A stretch of 64,000 nt of DNA. It comes from Streptococcus sp. DD12 (lineage in GTDB: Bacteria; Bacillota; Bacilli; Lactobacillales; Streptococcaceae). Position 1 is the stretch's first letter, and each line of letters opens with the position of its first letter. The notes beneath the pieces are model-generated. The model saw nothing but the letters and a program-made list of their open reading frames with translations, ran no database searches and was not told the DNA's origin. The stretch is from positions 62,001 through 126,000 of the forward strand of contig NZ_KQ969496.1 in the NCBI RefSeq assembly GCF_001578885.1. The letters are read 5' to 3'. Of the stretch, positions 10,206-17,773 are shown piece by piece. The position numbers were made by a program, and so were the translations under genes.

Positions 10206-10397
10206 GCCGGATGTCATCAAGGAGCCTCAAATGGGCCGGATGCCTCGGTAAAAGACACCTCTAAAGTACCGCTCGATGATTGTCTGTTGTTGGTAAATCA
10301 AGGTGCGAGTAAAATAAGCGAGACGGTCCAAACATACAGCGATTTTCTAACCTCTTTGGCCCTATGCTTTAAAAAAACAAGACGATATGCTTTCTGA
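10206..10397 (+). pseudogene. LXG-locus debris with a helical helper-like fragment
   Basis: The stretch 10117-10533 holds no intact gene. Right after repeat copy 2, one frame reads EPDVIKE, echoing GPDVIKD in the LXG gene. A second frame is open for 63 codons (10206-10397) without a start and includes LLLVNQGASKISETVQTYSD, which looks like part of a small WXG/LXG-helper-type helical protein. The family call is by look only. The rest, to 10493, shows nothing clear. Confidence 0.3.
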
Positions 10398-10493
10398 AAA
10401 ATTTGCTTTTACACCAACAATAAAGCCCGCGAAGCGAAAGAAGATAGCTAAGTCCGACGCAAGGCAGAGCGATGTCTGCTTTAAGTGAGTATG

Positions 10494-10516
10494 AAAACGG
10501 GTTCGCCCGTTTTTTT
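10494..10516 (+). terminator. Terminator closing the LXG debris
   Basis: AAAACGGG/CCCGTTTT stem with a TTCG tetraloop, followed by T residues. Confidence 0.85.
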
Positions 10517-10533
10517 ATCAATAGGAGTATTTT

Positions 10534-11019
10534 ATGGATTATGAACAATTAGAACGTGAGCGCAAGCGCCTTATCATCCCATCGGTTGGGCTGATGCTTT
10601 TAGTATGTGTGGCGATTGGCCTGCTTTTTGTCCTTTACAGCCGACAGGTTTCTTATGGCCATGTTCGCAGTTACATCATGTTAGCCTTTATGGCGCCTTT
10701 TCCGCTGTATTTACTGATGATTCTCCCCTATCTCAAAAAATTTGACTGGGTACGGAAAAACGGTGACGTCCACTGGCGTCAGTCCTTGACGAAAAAGGTC
10801 TCTTTGACAGGTTTTGATATTCTGTTGGGGTTGGCTACCGTTGCCCTTTACGCCGGAGTGATAATCTTTGCCTTTAGCAGCAACAATGTCCCTAATACCG
10901 TGCCAAGCACAGAGAGAACCAGCATCCAAAAGCTCCCGAGTGAGTTCTACGAACCGTCAGTCTCTAACGCCTTGACAGAGTCGACGCAATCAGGGACACA
11001 AAACCAGGGAGGTCAGTAA
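10534..11019 (+). CDS. Small membrane protein of unknown function
   Basis: A 161-residue protein with AATAGGAGT upstream of the ATG. Three hydrophobic segments are visible (about residues 16-35, 46-65 and 92-113), a basic loop with WRQSLTKK, and a Ser/Thr/Gln-rich polar tail after residue 115. I do not recognise a family. It is flanked by two terminators, so it is likely a single transcription unit or the end of the island transcript. Its place at the edge of the LXG island may mean it belongs to that accessory set, but the sequence does not show this. Confidence 0.6.
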   Translation: MDYEQLERERKRLIIPSVGLMLLVCVAIGLLFVLYSRQVSYGHVRSYIMLAFMAPFPLYLLMILPYLKKFDWVRKNGDVHWRQSLTKKVSLTGFDILLGLATVALYAGVIIFAFSSNNVPNTVPSTERTSIQKLPSEFYEPSVSNALTESTQSGTQNQGGQ

Positions 11020-11064
11020 CTGAGTGATGGCAGTTTTGAGGAGGGGCTCAACCTCAAAAATGAT

Positions 11065-11106
11065 AACCCTAAGAAGGCTTAATCAAAAGTCTTCTTAGGG
11101 TTTTTT
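11065..11106 (+). terminator. Strong terminator
   Basis: AACCCTAAGAAG pairs with CTTCTTAGGGTT (12 bp), followed by TTTT. It ends the accessory island. Confidence 0.85.
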
Positions 11107-11662
11107 AAAATAGTTAAATTATGGAGGTCCGTCCATAAAGTTTAAAATAATCGATGTCTGACTTACTTTGTTTTGTCCACTTGGGGTAAGTTATTTTCGT
11201 TATTATTGATAGGGAAGTAGCCAGCCGAAAAAGCTTATGGGATATGCTAGCTTATGGTAGCATATTCAACTATTTTGGTTGTTTTTTGGTGTTCCTAACA
11301 GTTTGGATAGTCATAATCTTACGGGGAAAATGTTATTATCAACTTTTTTTGCATAGCAATGACAATTACAGATGTCATTTTTTGCTTTTCTATGGTTGCT
11401 AATCGAAAAGTAGCAAGGCCCAGATACGACTTCTTGCATAAAATGGTGAAAATGCTTTAGCTGAATCAGAGGCTAAGGCTTGTTCTTGTTCATTTTTTTG
11501 TTTGAAGAAGGCGACAAATGTCATAAAATTGCATGTTTTTCATTTTTTTGCTTGAAAAAGCAACCACATCGTTCTATGATGAAAGTGAGGGACAAGGATA
11601 GACAAATTAGGGGACAAAGCAATCACCAGTTGTGTTTGATTGCAAGAAAGAGGAGGTTTGTC
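11107..11662. other. Long intergenic region upstream of the DeoR regulator
   Basis: No confident gene lies here. A 52-codon open frame from the ATG at 11244 to 11402 would encode one hydrophobic segment, but it lacks a good ribosome site. An inverted repeat ATATGCTA/TAGCATAT (11242-11249, 11258-11265) and a 20-base direct repeat spaced exactly 50 bases (11491 and 11541) are the visible signals. The regulator frame is open back to 11480, but this is leader, not coding. Confidence 0.5.
11491..11560 (+). promoter_or_regulatory. Paired direct repeat, possible operator of the DeoR regulator
   Basis: CATTTTTTTGTTTGAAGAAG at 11491-11510 recurs with 18 of 20 bases at 11541-11560. The 50-base period is close to five helical turns, putting both copies on the same face of the DNA, as in tandem repressor sites. 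It lies about 100 bases before the regulator start. Confidence 0.35.
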
Positions 11663-12412
11663 ATGAAAGAAAATAGACATGTGGCAATCCTGAACGAAGT
11701 TGACAGTAAGGGCGTCGTTACGGTAAAGGAATTGGTCACCTTATTGGGCGTGACGGATATGACCATTCGCCGTGACTTGATTGCACTCGAAAAGCAAGGT
11801 TTGCTTGTTCGGGTTCACGGTGGTGCTCACCGCAAGACACCAGATAGCCTTTTAGACGCGACGCGCAAAGAAAGAGACATTAACCATATTGATGAAAAAC
11901 GGGCCATTGCCCAAACCTGTGCCAACTTGATTGCTGACGGCGACACCGTCTTTATCGGCTCAGGCACGACAGCAGCCTTGATTGGGGATTATATTGGCGA
12001 GAAGAAGATTAGTCTGGTCACCAATTCGCTCTTACTTTTTGAGCGTGTAAAGCAAATGGCTCAGATTGATGTTTTCCTGATTGGAGGACGCTATCGCCTA
12101 AAAACAGATACCTTTGTTGGCAAGTTTGCCCACCGAGCTTTAGAAGGTGTTCAGATTGCGAAGGCCTTCCTTGGCACAGATGGTATCTCAGGTCAAGACA
12201 TCACAACAAATAACGAAGAAGAAGGAGCCGTCAATGCCGAAGTCCTGCTTCAGGCAAAGGAACGCTATATCTTAGCAGATGCCAGTAAGTTCACCCAAAA
12301 GGGCTTCTTTAACTACTCCCACATGGACCAAGTCACAGGCATCATCACTGACCCAGGCTTGTCCAAGGACCTGCAGGCCCGCTACCATGAGGTTTTGTTA
12401 CTGTCTTCTTAA
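11663..12412 (+). CDS. DeoR-family transcriptional regulator
   Basis: A 249-residue protein. AGGAGG at 11651-11656 fixes the ATG at 11663 even though the frame is open from 11480. Residues 1-57 form the DeoR winged helix (VKELVTLLGVTDMTIRRDLIALEKQG). The C-terminal sugar-phosphate sensor domain carries VFIGSGTTAALIGDYI and the DxSKF-like LADASKFTQKG. Relatives (LacR, GlpR, FruR) repress sugar or polyol genes and release DNA on binding a sugar phosphate. A terminator separates it from the next gene and no sugar operon adjoins, so its targets are unknown; self-control through the upstream repeats is plausible. Confidence 0.85.
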   Translation: MKENRHVAILNEVDSKGVVTVKELVTLLGVTDMTIRRDLIALEKQGLLVRVHGGAHRKTPDSLLDATRKERDINHIDEKRAIAQTCANLIADGDTVFIGSGTTAALIGDYIGEKKISLVTNSLLLFERVKQMAQIDVFLIGGRYRLKTDTFVGKFAHRALEGVQIAKAFLGTDGISGQDITTNNEEEGAVNAEVLLQAKERYILADASKFTQKGFFNYSHMDQVTGIITDPGLSKDLQARYHEVLLLSS

Positions 12413-12422
12413 GGACTACCTG

Positions 12423-12452
12423 CCTGCCAAGGAGCGACTTGGCAGGTTTTTT
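12423..12452 (+). terminator. Terminator after the DeoR regulator
   Basis: CCTGCCAAG/CTTGGCAGG 9-bp stem with 6-base loop, followed by six T. Confidence 0.88.
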
Positions 12453-12518
12453 GTTGCCAGTAGCTTGGCAGCCCGCTTTCCGAGTGGTAAAATGGGGAAG
12501 TAACAAAGGAGTCTTGTC

Positions 12519-13325
12519 ATGATAAAATTAGTCGCGATAGATATGGATGGAACCTTGCTAGACGATAAGAAAGGTTTATCAGCCAATAATGCCCAAGCCA
12601 TTGCCCAAGTGGCCAAAGAAGGTGTCAAGGTCGTTATCTGTACAGGTCGGCAGCTGTCAGGGGTCAAACCTTATTATCAACAGCTCGGTCTGACTGGTGC
12701 CAAGGAGTATGCCGTCTTGAATAACGGCTGTGGGATTTATCAGACCAATGATTGGCAATTGCTGGAGGCTCAGACCTTGCCTCATGCGGAGCTGGAAGGT
12801 TTGCTGGCATTATCGGAACCATTTCCAGGTGTTTATCTGACCTTGGTTGGTGAGCATTATGATGTGGTTGCTAAAGAAGTGCCCGCTATCGTCCAAGCCG
12901 ATGCCGATTTGGTTTTTGACCAAGCCAGGGCAGTCAGTCTGTCTGACATAGCTGGAGAACAGATTTTTAAGGCCATGTATATGGCAGAGCCAACTGTCAT
13001 GGACGCCTTTCAGACGCAAGTAGAAGAGAAACTCGCATCAGACTATTCAGTCGTACGCTCGCAACCTTATTTGTTTGAGGTGCTTCCTAAGGGGGTCAGC
13101 AAGGCCTCAGGGCTAAAGAGCCTCTGTCAAAACTTAGGCATAGACCTAGCAGATGTGATGGCCATCGGGGATGCCGCTAATGATTTAGAAATGCTAGCAG
13201 AGGTTGGCTATCCAGTCGCTATGGGGAATGCTAGCCCAGAGGTCAAAGCCATTGCCCGTTATGAAACGAAAAGCAACCAAGCCGATGGGGTGGCTTATGC
13301 TTTGCAGCATTGGCTTGGAGAATAA
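12519..13325 (+). CDS. Cof-type HAD-IIB phosphatase
   Basis: A 268-residue cytosolic hydrolase of the YidA/Cof type. Motif I is AIDMDGTLLDD (nucleophile D8), motif II the Thr in CTGRQ, motif III the Lys near KGVSKASG, and motif IV GDAANDLEML. The large C2 cap between motifs II and III (about residues 85-190) is characteristic. Relatives dephosphorylate sugar phosphates and other small phosphate esters; the substrate cannot be read. AAAGGAG precedes the ATG by 9 bases. It stands alone between the DeoR terminator and the asnA promoter. Confidence 0.88.
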   Translation: MIKLVAIDMDGTLLDDKKGLSANNAQAIAQVAKEGVKVVICTGRQLSGVKPYYQQLGLTGAKEYAVLNNGCGIYQTNDWQLLEAQTLPHAELEGLLALSEPFPGVYLTLVGEHYDVVAKEVPAIVQADADLVFDQARAVSLSDIAGEQIFKAMYMAEPTVMDAFQTQVEEKLASDYSVVRSQPYLFEVLPKGVSKASGLKSLCQNLGIDLADVMAIGDAANDLEMLAEVGYPVAMGNASPEVKAIARYETKSNQADGVAYALQHWLGE

Positions 13326-13423
13326 ATCATACCAACTGCTTGATTTTTCAGGCTGTTAGAATAATATGTGTGAGAAAAAGTAACATTTAACAGTAAAATT
13401 AAGCTTTTTTTAAGAATACAAGG

Positions 13424-13476
13424 TATAATAGGAGCAATAACTGAAAAAAGTATAAAAATTAAGAATACTTTTTCAG
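13424..13476 (+). promoter_or_regulatory. asnA promoter -10 and leader inverted repeat
   Basis: TATAAT lies at 13424-13429 with no convincing -35. At 13441-13476 CTGAAAAAAGTAT pairs with ATACTTTTTCAG (one bulged A), an A/T-rich stem ending about 5 bases before the ribosome site. It has no T run after it, so it is more likely an operator or translation-modulating hairpin than a terminator. Confidence 0.4.
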
Positions 13477-13493
13477 AAAAGAAAGGAAAGCGT

Positions 13494-14486
13494 ATGAAAA
13501 AAAGCTTTATTCATCAGCAGGAGGAGATCTCCTTTGTCAAGAACACTTTCACGCAATACCTTAAAGATAAACTTGGGGTTGTTGAGGTGCAAGGACCTAT
13601 TTTGAGCCGTGTCGGCGATGGGATGCAGGACAATTTGAATGGGATCGAAAATCCGGTGTCTGTACGCGTGAAGCTGATTCCAGATGCTCAGTATGAAGTG
13701 GTGCATTCTCTGGCAAAATGGAAACGTCATACGCTGGCACGTTTTGGGTTTAACGAAGGGGAAGGTCTCTTTGTCCACATGAAAGCCCTCCGGCCAGATG
13801 AGGAAGAACTTGATCCAACGCACTCGATTTATGTTGACCAATGGGACTGGGAAAAGGTTATTCCAGACGGGCGACGCGATATCGCCTACCTCAAAGAAAC
13901 GGTTGAACAGGTCTACAAAGCGATCCGTTTGACGGAGTTGGCTGTTGAAGCGCGTTACGATATTGAGGCCGTTTTGCCCAAACAAATCACCTTCATCCAT
14001 TCAGAAGAATTGGTGGAGCGCTACCCTGATTTGACACCTAAAGAGCGTGAAAATGCCATTACCAAAGAATACGGTGCTGTCTTTTTGATTGGTATCGGAG
14101 GGGTTCTGCCAGATGGTCAACGCCACGATGGCCGTGCGCCTGACTATGATGACTGGACAAGCGAATCCGAAAATGGTTACAAAGGGCTTAACGGGGATAT
14201 CCTGGTCTGGAACGATGTTTTGGGGTCTGCCTTTGAATTGTCTTCAATGGGTATTCGGGTCGACGAAGAGGCTCTGAAACGCCAATTGGCTATTACAGGA
14301 GACGAAGACCGTCTCAACTATGAGTGGCACAAAGCCCTCTTGCATGGTCTCTTCCCACTTACGATTGGTGGAGGAATTGGTCAATCTCGGATGGCCATGT
14401 TCTTGTTGCGGAAAAAACACATCGGAGAAGTGCAATCCAGTGTTTGGCCGACAGCCGTTCGTGAAGAATTTGATAATATTTTGTAA
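13494..14486 (+). CDS. asnA: Aspartate--ammonia ligase
   Basis: A 330-residue protein, the full usual length of AsnA, which makes asparagine from aspartate, ammonia and ATP in the cytosol. The N-terminus ([18 protein letters not shown]), [40 protein letters not shown] and the C-terminal [14 protein letters not shown] are classic AsnA blocks of the class II synthetase fold. GAAAGGAAAG precedes the ATG. It is a single-gene unit with its own leader hairpin and terminator. Confidence 0.96.
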   Translation: MKKSFIHQQEEISFVKNTFTQYLKDKLGVVEVQGPILSRVGDGMQDNLNGIENPVSVRVKLIPDAQYEVVHSLAKWKRHTLARFGFNEGEGLFVHMKALRPDEEELDPTHSIYVDQWDWEKVIPDGRRDIAYLKETVEQVYKAIRLTELAVEARYDIEAVLPKQITFIHSEELVERYPDLTPKERENAITKEYGAVFLIGIGGVLPDGQRHDGRAPDYDDWTSESENGYKGLNGDILVWNDVLGSAFELSSMGIRVDEEALKRQLAITGDEDRLNYEWHKALLHGLFPLTIGGGIGQSRMAMFLLRKKHIGEVQSSVWPTAVREEFDNIL

Positions 14487-15349
14487 GAAAAAAGAGGCCT
14501 AGCCTCTTTTTTGATGACTTTTCGGTGATAGGCATACAGGCTTAGGCTAGACAGGCTAGCAACCAGTATGGCGTAGGGGATGAGGGTTGCATTCAGCGTT
14601 AATAGAAAAGCCGGTCGCAGGGGGGAATGGTTGATGAGGAGGATGAGTCCTTGTGTCAAAACGACTGCCCCAAGCGCCGTCTCGAGTGCCAGCCAGAGGT
14701 AGACGACTAACAGATGGTTCTTCTCCAAGGTTTTTACTGGGGGAAGGAGGAAGCGTCGCATGAAAAAGTGCGCACCCATAAATAACAAGGCTAAAAGAAC
14801 AAAGACGACAGCGCCCAGTCCTTGTGTGGCAAAGAGGATGGCCATGAGGCTATCTTGTTTTTTGAGTAAAAAGTGTTGCTTTGATTTGTTTGCTTTTAGC
14901 TGGCTTTTAGCGTGGTTGAGCGATGCTTGGTCCCGAAAACGTAACAGGTAGAGGGGCAGGGACTGTCCGGCAGGAAGCCAGTCTGGCTGAGCCTTTCCAA
15001 AGAGCAGTTGGGACCAATCAGTCTTCTGGTAGCTGACAAGGCCAGGGAGGTCCTGCAGGTTTTTAGTCGTCACTGTCTCTTGTCTGCTTGATTTGTCTTG
15101 GGTGTTTGTGGTCTTTAGGTGCCAATTCTTGGGAAGCTGGGTAAGAACCAGACTCGTTTTGGGGAGGTGCTGGTCTGTTCGCTGTATGACATCCTTTTCC
15201 CAGCTATTGGTCAGTGAGCGACTGAGTAATAGAAAGGTCAGCAAAATGACGGTTAAAAGCCAGAGACTAGTTGTCTTTAGAGGGTTAGACCAGAGGTTAC
15301 GGTGACTTGTTTTGAGGGAAGTTAGCCAATCCTTTCGGTGAGAGAACAT
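14381..15349 (-). CDS. Four-segment membrane protein of unknown function
   Basis: A 322-residue frame read convergently to asnA. One hydrophobic segment lies at residues about 28-46, then an outside-type domain of about 120 residues, then three more segments near 168-190, 205-232 and 240-265. This is FtsX-like permease topology, but I see no clear FtsX sequence match and no partner ATPase gene. The last 35 residues are antisense to the end of asnA and cross its terminator. That part is probably accidental, meaning the original stop was lost or the gene is fading. The ATG at 15349 has GGAG a few bases upstream. Confidence 0.5.
   Translation of the reverse strand: MFSHRKDWLTSLKTSHRNLWSNPLKTTSLWLLTVILLTFLLLSRSLTNSWEKDVIQRTDQHLPKTSLVLTQLPKNWHLKTTNTQDKSSRQETVTTKNLQDLPGLVSYQKTDWSQLLFGKAQPDWLPAGQSLPLYLLRFRDQASLNHAKSQLKANKSKQHFLLKKQDSLMAILFATQGLGAVVFVLLALLFMGAHFFMRRFLLPPVKTLEKNHLLVVYLWLALETALGAVVLTQGLILLINHSPLRPAFLLTLNATLIPYAILVASLSSLSLYAYHRKVIKKEARPLFSYKILSNSSRTAVGQTLDCTSPMCFFRNKNMAIRD
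14488..14512 (+). terminator. asnA terminator
   Basis: AGAGGC/GCCTCT stem with CTA loop, flanked by A and T runs, so it could act in both directions. The minus-strand membrane gene reads through it. Confidence 0.8.
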
Positions 15350-15463
15350 GTAAGCTCCTTTGGTGTTAGTCTTGCTCTTTCATTGTAAAGGAAAAGGTCA
15401 GCCTTTGCAAACAGAATGCTGGTGAAAAAGGCGGTCAAATCAGAAAGAAAAAGTCAAAATATG

Positions 15464-15483
15464 ACGTTTTTACAACAAAACGT
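15464..15483. promoter_or_regulatory. Perfect inverted repeat upstream of the two-component genes
   Basis: ACGTTTT-TACAAC-AAAACGT, 7-bp perfect arms, about 80 bases before the response-regulator start and upstream of its likely -10 (TACAAT near 15527). It is a candidate operator in the divergent region. Confidence 0.4.
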
Positions 15484-15566
15484 GAGAAAAGGCCTCGAAT
15501 GGGGTTATTTCTAGGTAGTTTTATGATACAATGACGGAGGTTTATAATAGAAAGGAGTGCTAGGAT

Positions 15567-16313
15567 ATGCAAATTCATATTTTAGAAGATGATGGGCGTC
15601 AGAGCGCCTTTATGCTGGATGTCGTTCGAACGGCTTTAATCAATAATAAGTTAAATGATGCGACCGTCCATACTTATCGGGAACCTAGGGAACTTCTTTC
15701 TCAGCTGAATCGCTTAGAGGATATCGATCTCTTTTTCCTTGATATCGAGCTTGGTGGTCAAAATGAGCGTGGTTTTGAGGTTGCCAAAGAAATTCGTCAA
15801 CGGATGCCACATGCGCAAATTGTTTTTGTGACGGCTTATACCGAATTTTTGCCTTTGACCTTCCAATACATGGTTTCTGCCCTCAAGTTCATTGATAAGG
15901 GCTTGGACAATAGGACTTTCTACAAAGAAGTTGAGGCCTGTCTGCTCTATGTGGAGACCATGCGTGAACAAAATGCGGACTGGTTCTTGGTGTCTACCAA
16001 ACGGACAGAAATCAAGGTGCCATTTAGTGAAGTGCTCTTCATCGAAACGTCAGACACCCCTCACCAGCTGGTCTTGCATATGCGTGAAAAGAGCATTGCC
16101 TTTTATGGTAACTTAAAAGACATTGCCTTGATTGATAAGCGCTTGTTCCACTGTTACAAATCAGCCGTGGTCAATATTCAGGCCATTTCACGGATTGATA
16201 AGTCTCAGCGTCTGGCTTATTTCACAGACAGTGACATGTCTTGTCCACTCGCTCGAAATAAGGTGACCAAGGTCGTACAACTCTTGAACCAATATCAAGA
16301 AGGAAGGCTTTAA
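15567..16313 (+). CDS. LytTR-family response regulator (AgrA/BlpR/FasA type)
   Basis: A 248-residue protein with AAAGGAG before the ATG. Residues 1-120 are a receiver domain with the acidic pair EDD near the start and the phosphoacceptor Asp in LFFLDIELGG (about residue 58). Residues about 145-245 are a LytTR DNA-binding domain (IKVPFSEVLFIETSDTPH, FHCYKSAVVNIQAI). Such regulators usually answer peptide pheromones and bind paired direct repeats. The histidine kinase gene starts 6 bases after the stop. I found no pheromone precursor or exporter gene beside it, so the signal is unknown. Confidence 0.9.
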   Translation: MQIHILEDDGRQSAFMLDVVRTALINNKLNDATVHTYREPRELLSQLNRLEDIDLFFLDIELGGQNERGFEVAKEIRQRMPHAQIVFVTAYTEFLPLTFQYMVSALKFIDKGLDNRTFYKEVEACLLYVETMREQNADWFLVSTKRTEIKVPFSEVLFIETSDTPHQLVLHMREKSIAFYGNLKDIALIDKRLFHCYKSAVVNIQAISRIDKSQRLAYFTDSDMSCPLARNKVTKVVQLLNQYQEGRL

Positions 16314-16319
16314 GTTTTT

Positions 16320-17687
16320 ATGTTGACGTCTTTTGGCTTTATCACGGTCATGTGTTTTGTCTTTGCGCTGGTATCACGGATTCGACCCACCTGGAAACAA
16401 TGGGGCTTCATCCTACTAGTCAATGCCTTGATGGTAATTGCCTTGCCCCAGTATTATTTCTTCATTTTACCGCTTTACTTTCTCTTTTTAGGGATTTGGA
16501 TCAATGGTAAAAATGAGCCCGTCTTATGGTACTGGTATTGGATTGTTTACCCCATTGGGATTGTGCAACTATTGGTGGATGCCTTTAAAAACTATCTGTT
16601 ACCAGCCATGGGCTTTTATCACAAGGGCTTATTTTCGGATTCTGTTTCTGGATTTATTGTGCTGTTTGCCATCTTACTGGCCCATCTCTTGCTGAGTATT
16701 GCTGTAGGGGAGCGGCCAATGGGAGATGGCGGGTCCATGTCGGATGCGATTTCCCACCTCAAACCCCACCTGCGGGATCGGATTCTTTTGGGTATCGGTT
16801 TGGTCGGAACTATTTACTATGGTTACTCGGTTTCTTACCGTTTACTGGGAGTTCCTTTAACCATTATCACGATGAACTGGGTGCATGCGCCCTTGGCTTG
16901 GTTGTATTCTCAACGGATTCTAGCCACTATTGCCGTGATTTTGTTGCTTTTGATGATTTTGTCGGTCAATTACTTTTTCCAAAAGCAGTTACGCATCAAT
17001 AACCAGTTGGTTTATCAGAACAATATTGATAGCATGAGTCACTATGCCCAGCAGGTTGAGGGACTTTATGAGGAACTGCGTGGTTTCCGGCATGACTATG
17101 TCAATATCTTGCGCTCTCTGCAACTGTCTATTGACAAGGGTGACATTCAGGAAATCCGAGATGTTTACGGGTCTATCGTTGAACAAACCAAAACCATCAC
17201 CTATGACCCACGCTTTGAGGTTGGTCGCCTATCAGCGATTGATATTCCAGCGGTTAAGAGTGTCCTCTTTACCAAGTTGATTGAAGCGGAGTCTGCTGGT
17301 GTGGATGCCCATATTGAGGCGACAGGCCGATTGACAGACATTAATTTGCCTTTGATTGACTATATCGTGCTATTGACCAATCTGTGTGATAATGCCATTG
17401 ATGCGGCCAGGCAGTCTGCCCATCCGAAATTGGATATGGCCATGATTGCAGAAGACCATCGGGTGATTTTCATTATTGAAAATTCGACGGCTGAACAAAG
17501 GGTTTCTGTCACTAAAATCTATAGCAGTGGTGTGACCAGCAAGGCGGGCCACCAAGGCCTAGGTTTGTCAAACGTCGCTAACTTGGTGGATAAGTATTCT
17601 CAAGTGACCTTAGAAACACAAAGTTATCAGTACCGTTTTCGTCAAATGCTGACCGTGCATATGGATGAGTCAATCCAAAGAGACTAA
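16320..17687 (+). CDS. GHKL-type sensor histidine kinase (AgrC/BlpH/FasC type)
   Basis: A 455-residue protein with six or seven hydrophobic segments over residues 1-220, a coiled dimerisation stretch near 230-250, the H-box FRHDYVNIL (His about residue 259), and a C-terminal ATPase domain with an N-box (LCDNAIDAA) and a G-box (GHQGLGLSNV). It should autophosphorylate and pass phosphate to the LytTR regulator encoded just upstream. The Shine-Dalgarno match (AAGGAAGG) is rather far, about 12 bases, from the ATG, suggesting coupling to the preceding gene. It ends in a strong palindromic terminator. Confidence 0.9.
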   Translation: MLTSFGFITVMCFVFALVSRIRPTWKQWGFILLVNALMVIALPQYYFFILPLYFLFLGIWINGKNEPVLWYWYWIVYPIGIVQLLVDAFKNYLLPAMGFYHKGLFSDSVSGFIVLFAILLAHLLLSIAVGERPMGDGGSMSDAISHLKPHLRDRILLGIGLVGTIYYGYSVSYRLLGVPLTIITMNWVHAPLAWLYSQRILATIAVILLLLMILSVNYFFQKQLRINNQLVYQNNIDSMSHYAQQVEGLYEELRGFRHDYVNILRSLQLSIDKGDIQEIRDVYGSIVEQTKTITYDPRFEVGRLSAIDIPAVKSVLFTKLIEAESAGVDAHIEATGRLTDINLPLIDYIVLLTNLCDNAIDAARQSAHPKLDMAMIAEDHRVIFIIENSTAEQRVSVTKIYSSGVTSKAGHQGLGLSNVANLVDKYSQVTLETQSYQYRFRQMLTVHMDESIQRD

Positions 17688-17704
17688 GGGTTACAAATAA
17701 TTGA

Positions 17705-17738
17705 AAAAGACGTCTGAGAAATTTCTCAGACGTCTTTT
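17705..17738. terminator. Bidirectional terminator between the kinase and ATPase genes
   Basis: A near-perfect palindrome, AAAAGACGTCTGAGAA followed by its complement, with A and T runs. It serves the kinase gene on plus and the ATPase gene on minus. Confidence 0.85.
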
Positions 17739-17773
17739 CTTCTGGTCATCATGCGATTAATCAACTAAGGGGT

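Noticed and set aside
11480-11662. N-terminal extension of the DeoR regulator
   Set aside because: AGGAGG is placed for the ATG at 11663; the upstream codons show no helix-turn-helix content and contain the direct repeat.
15350-15566. Pheromone precursor gene beside the AgrA/AgrC-type pair
   Set aside because: No short frame with a double-glycine leader or AgrD-like peptide was found on either strand.
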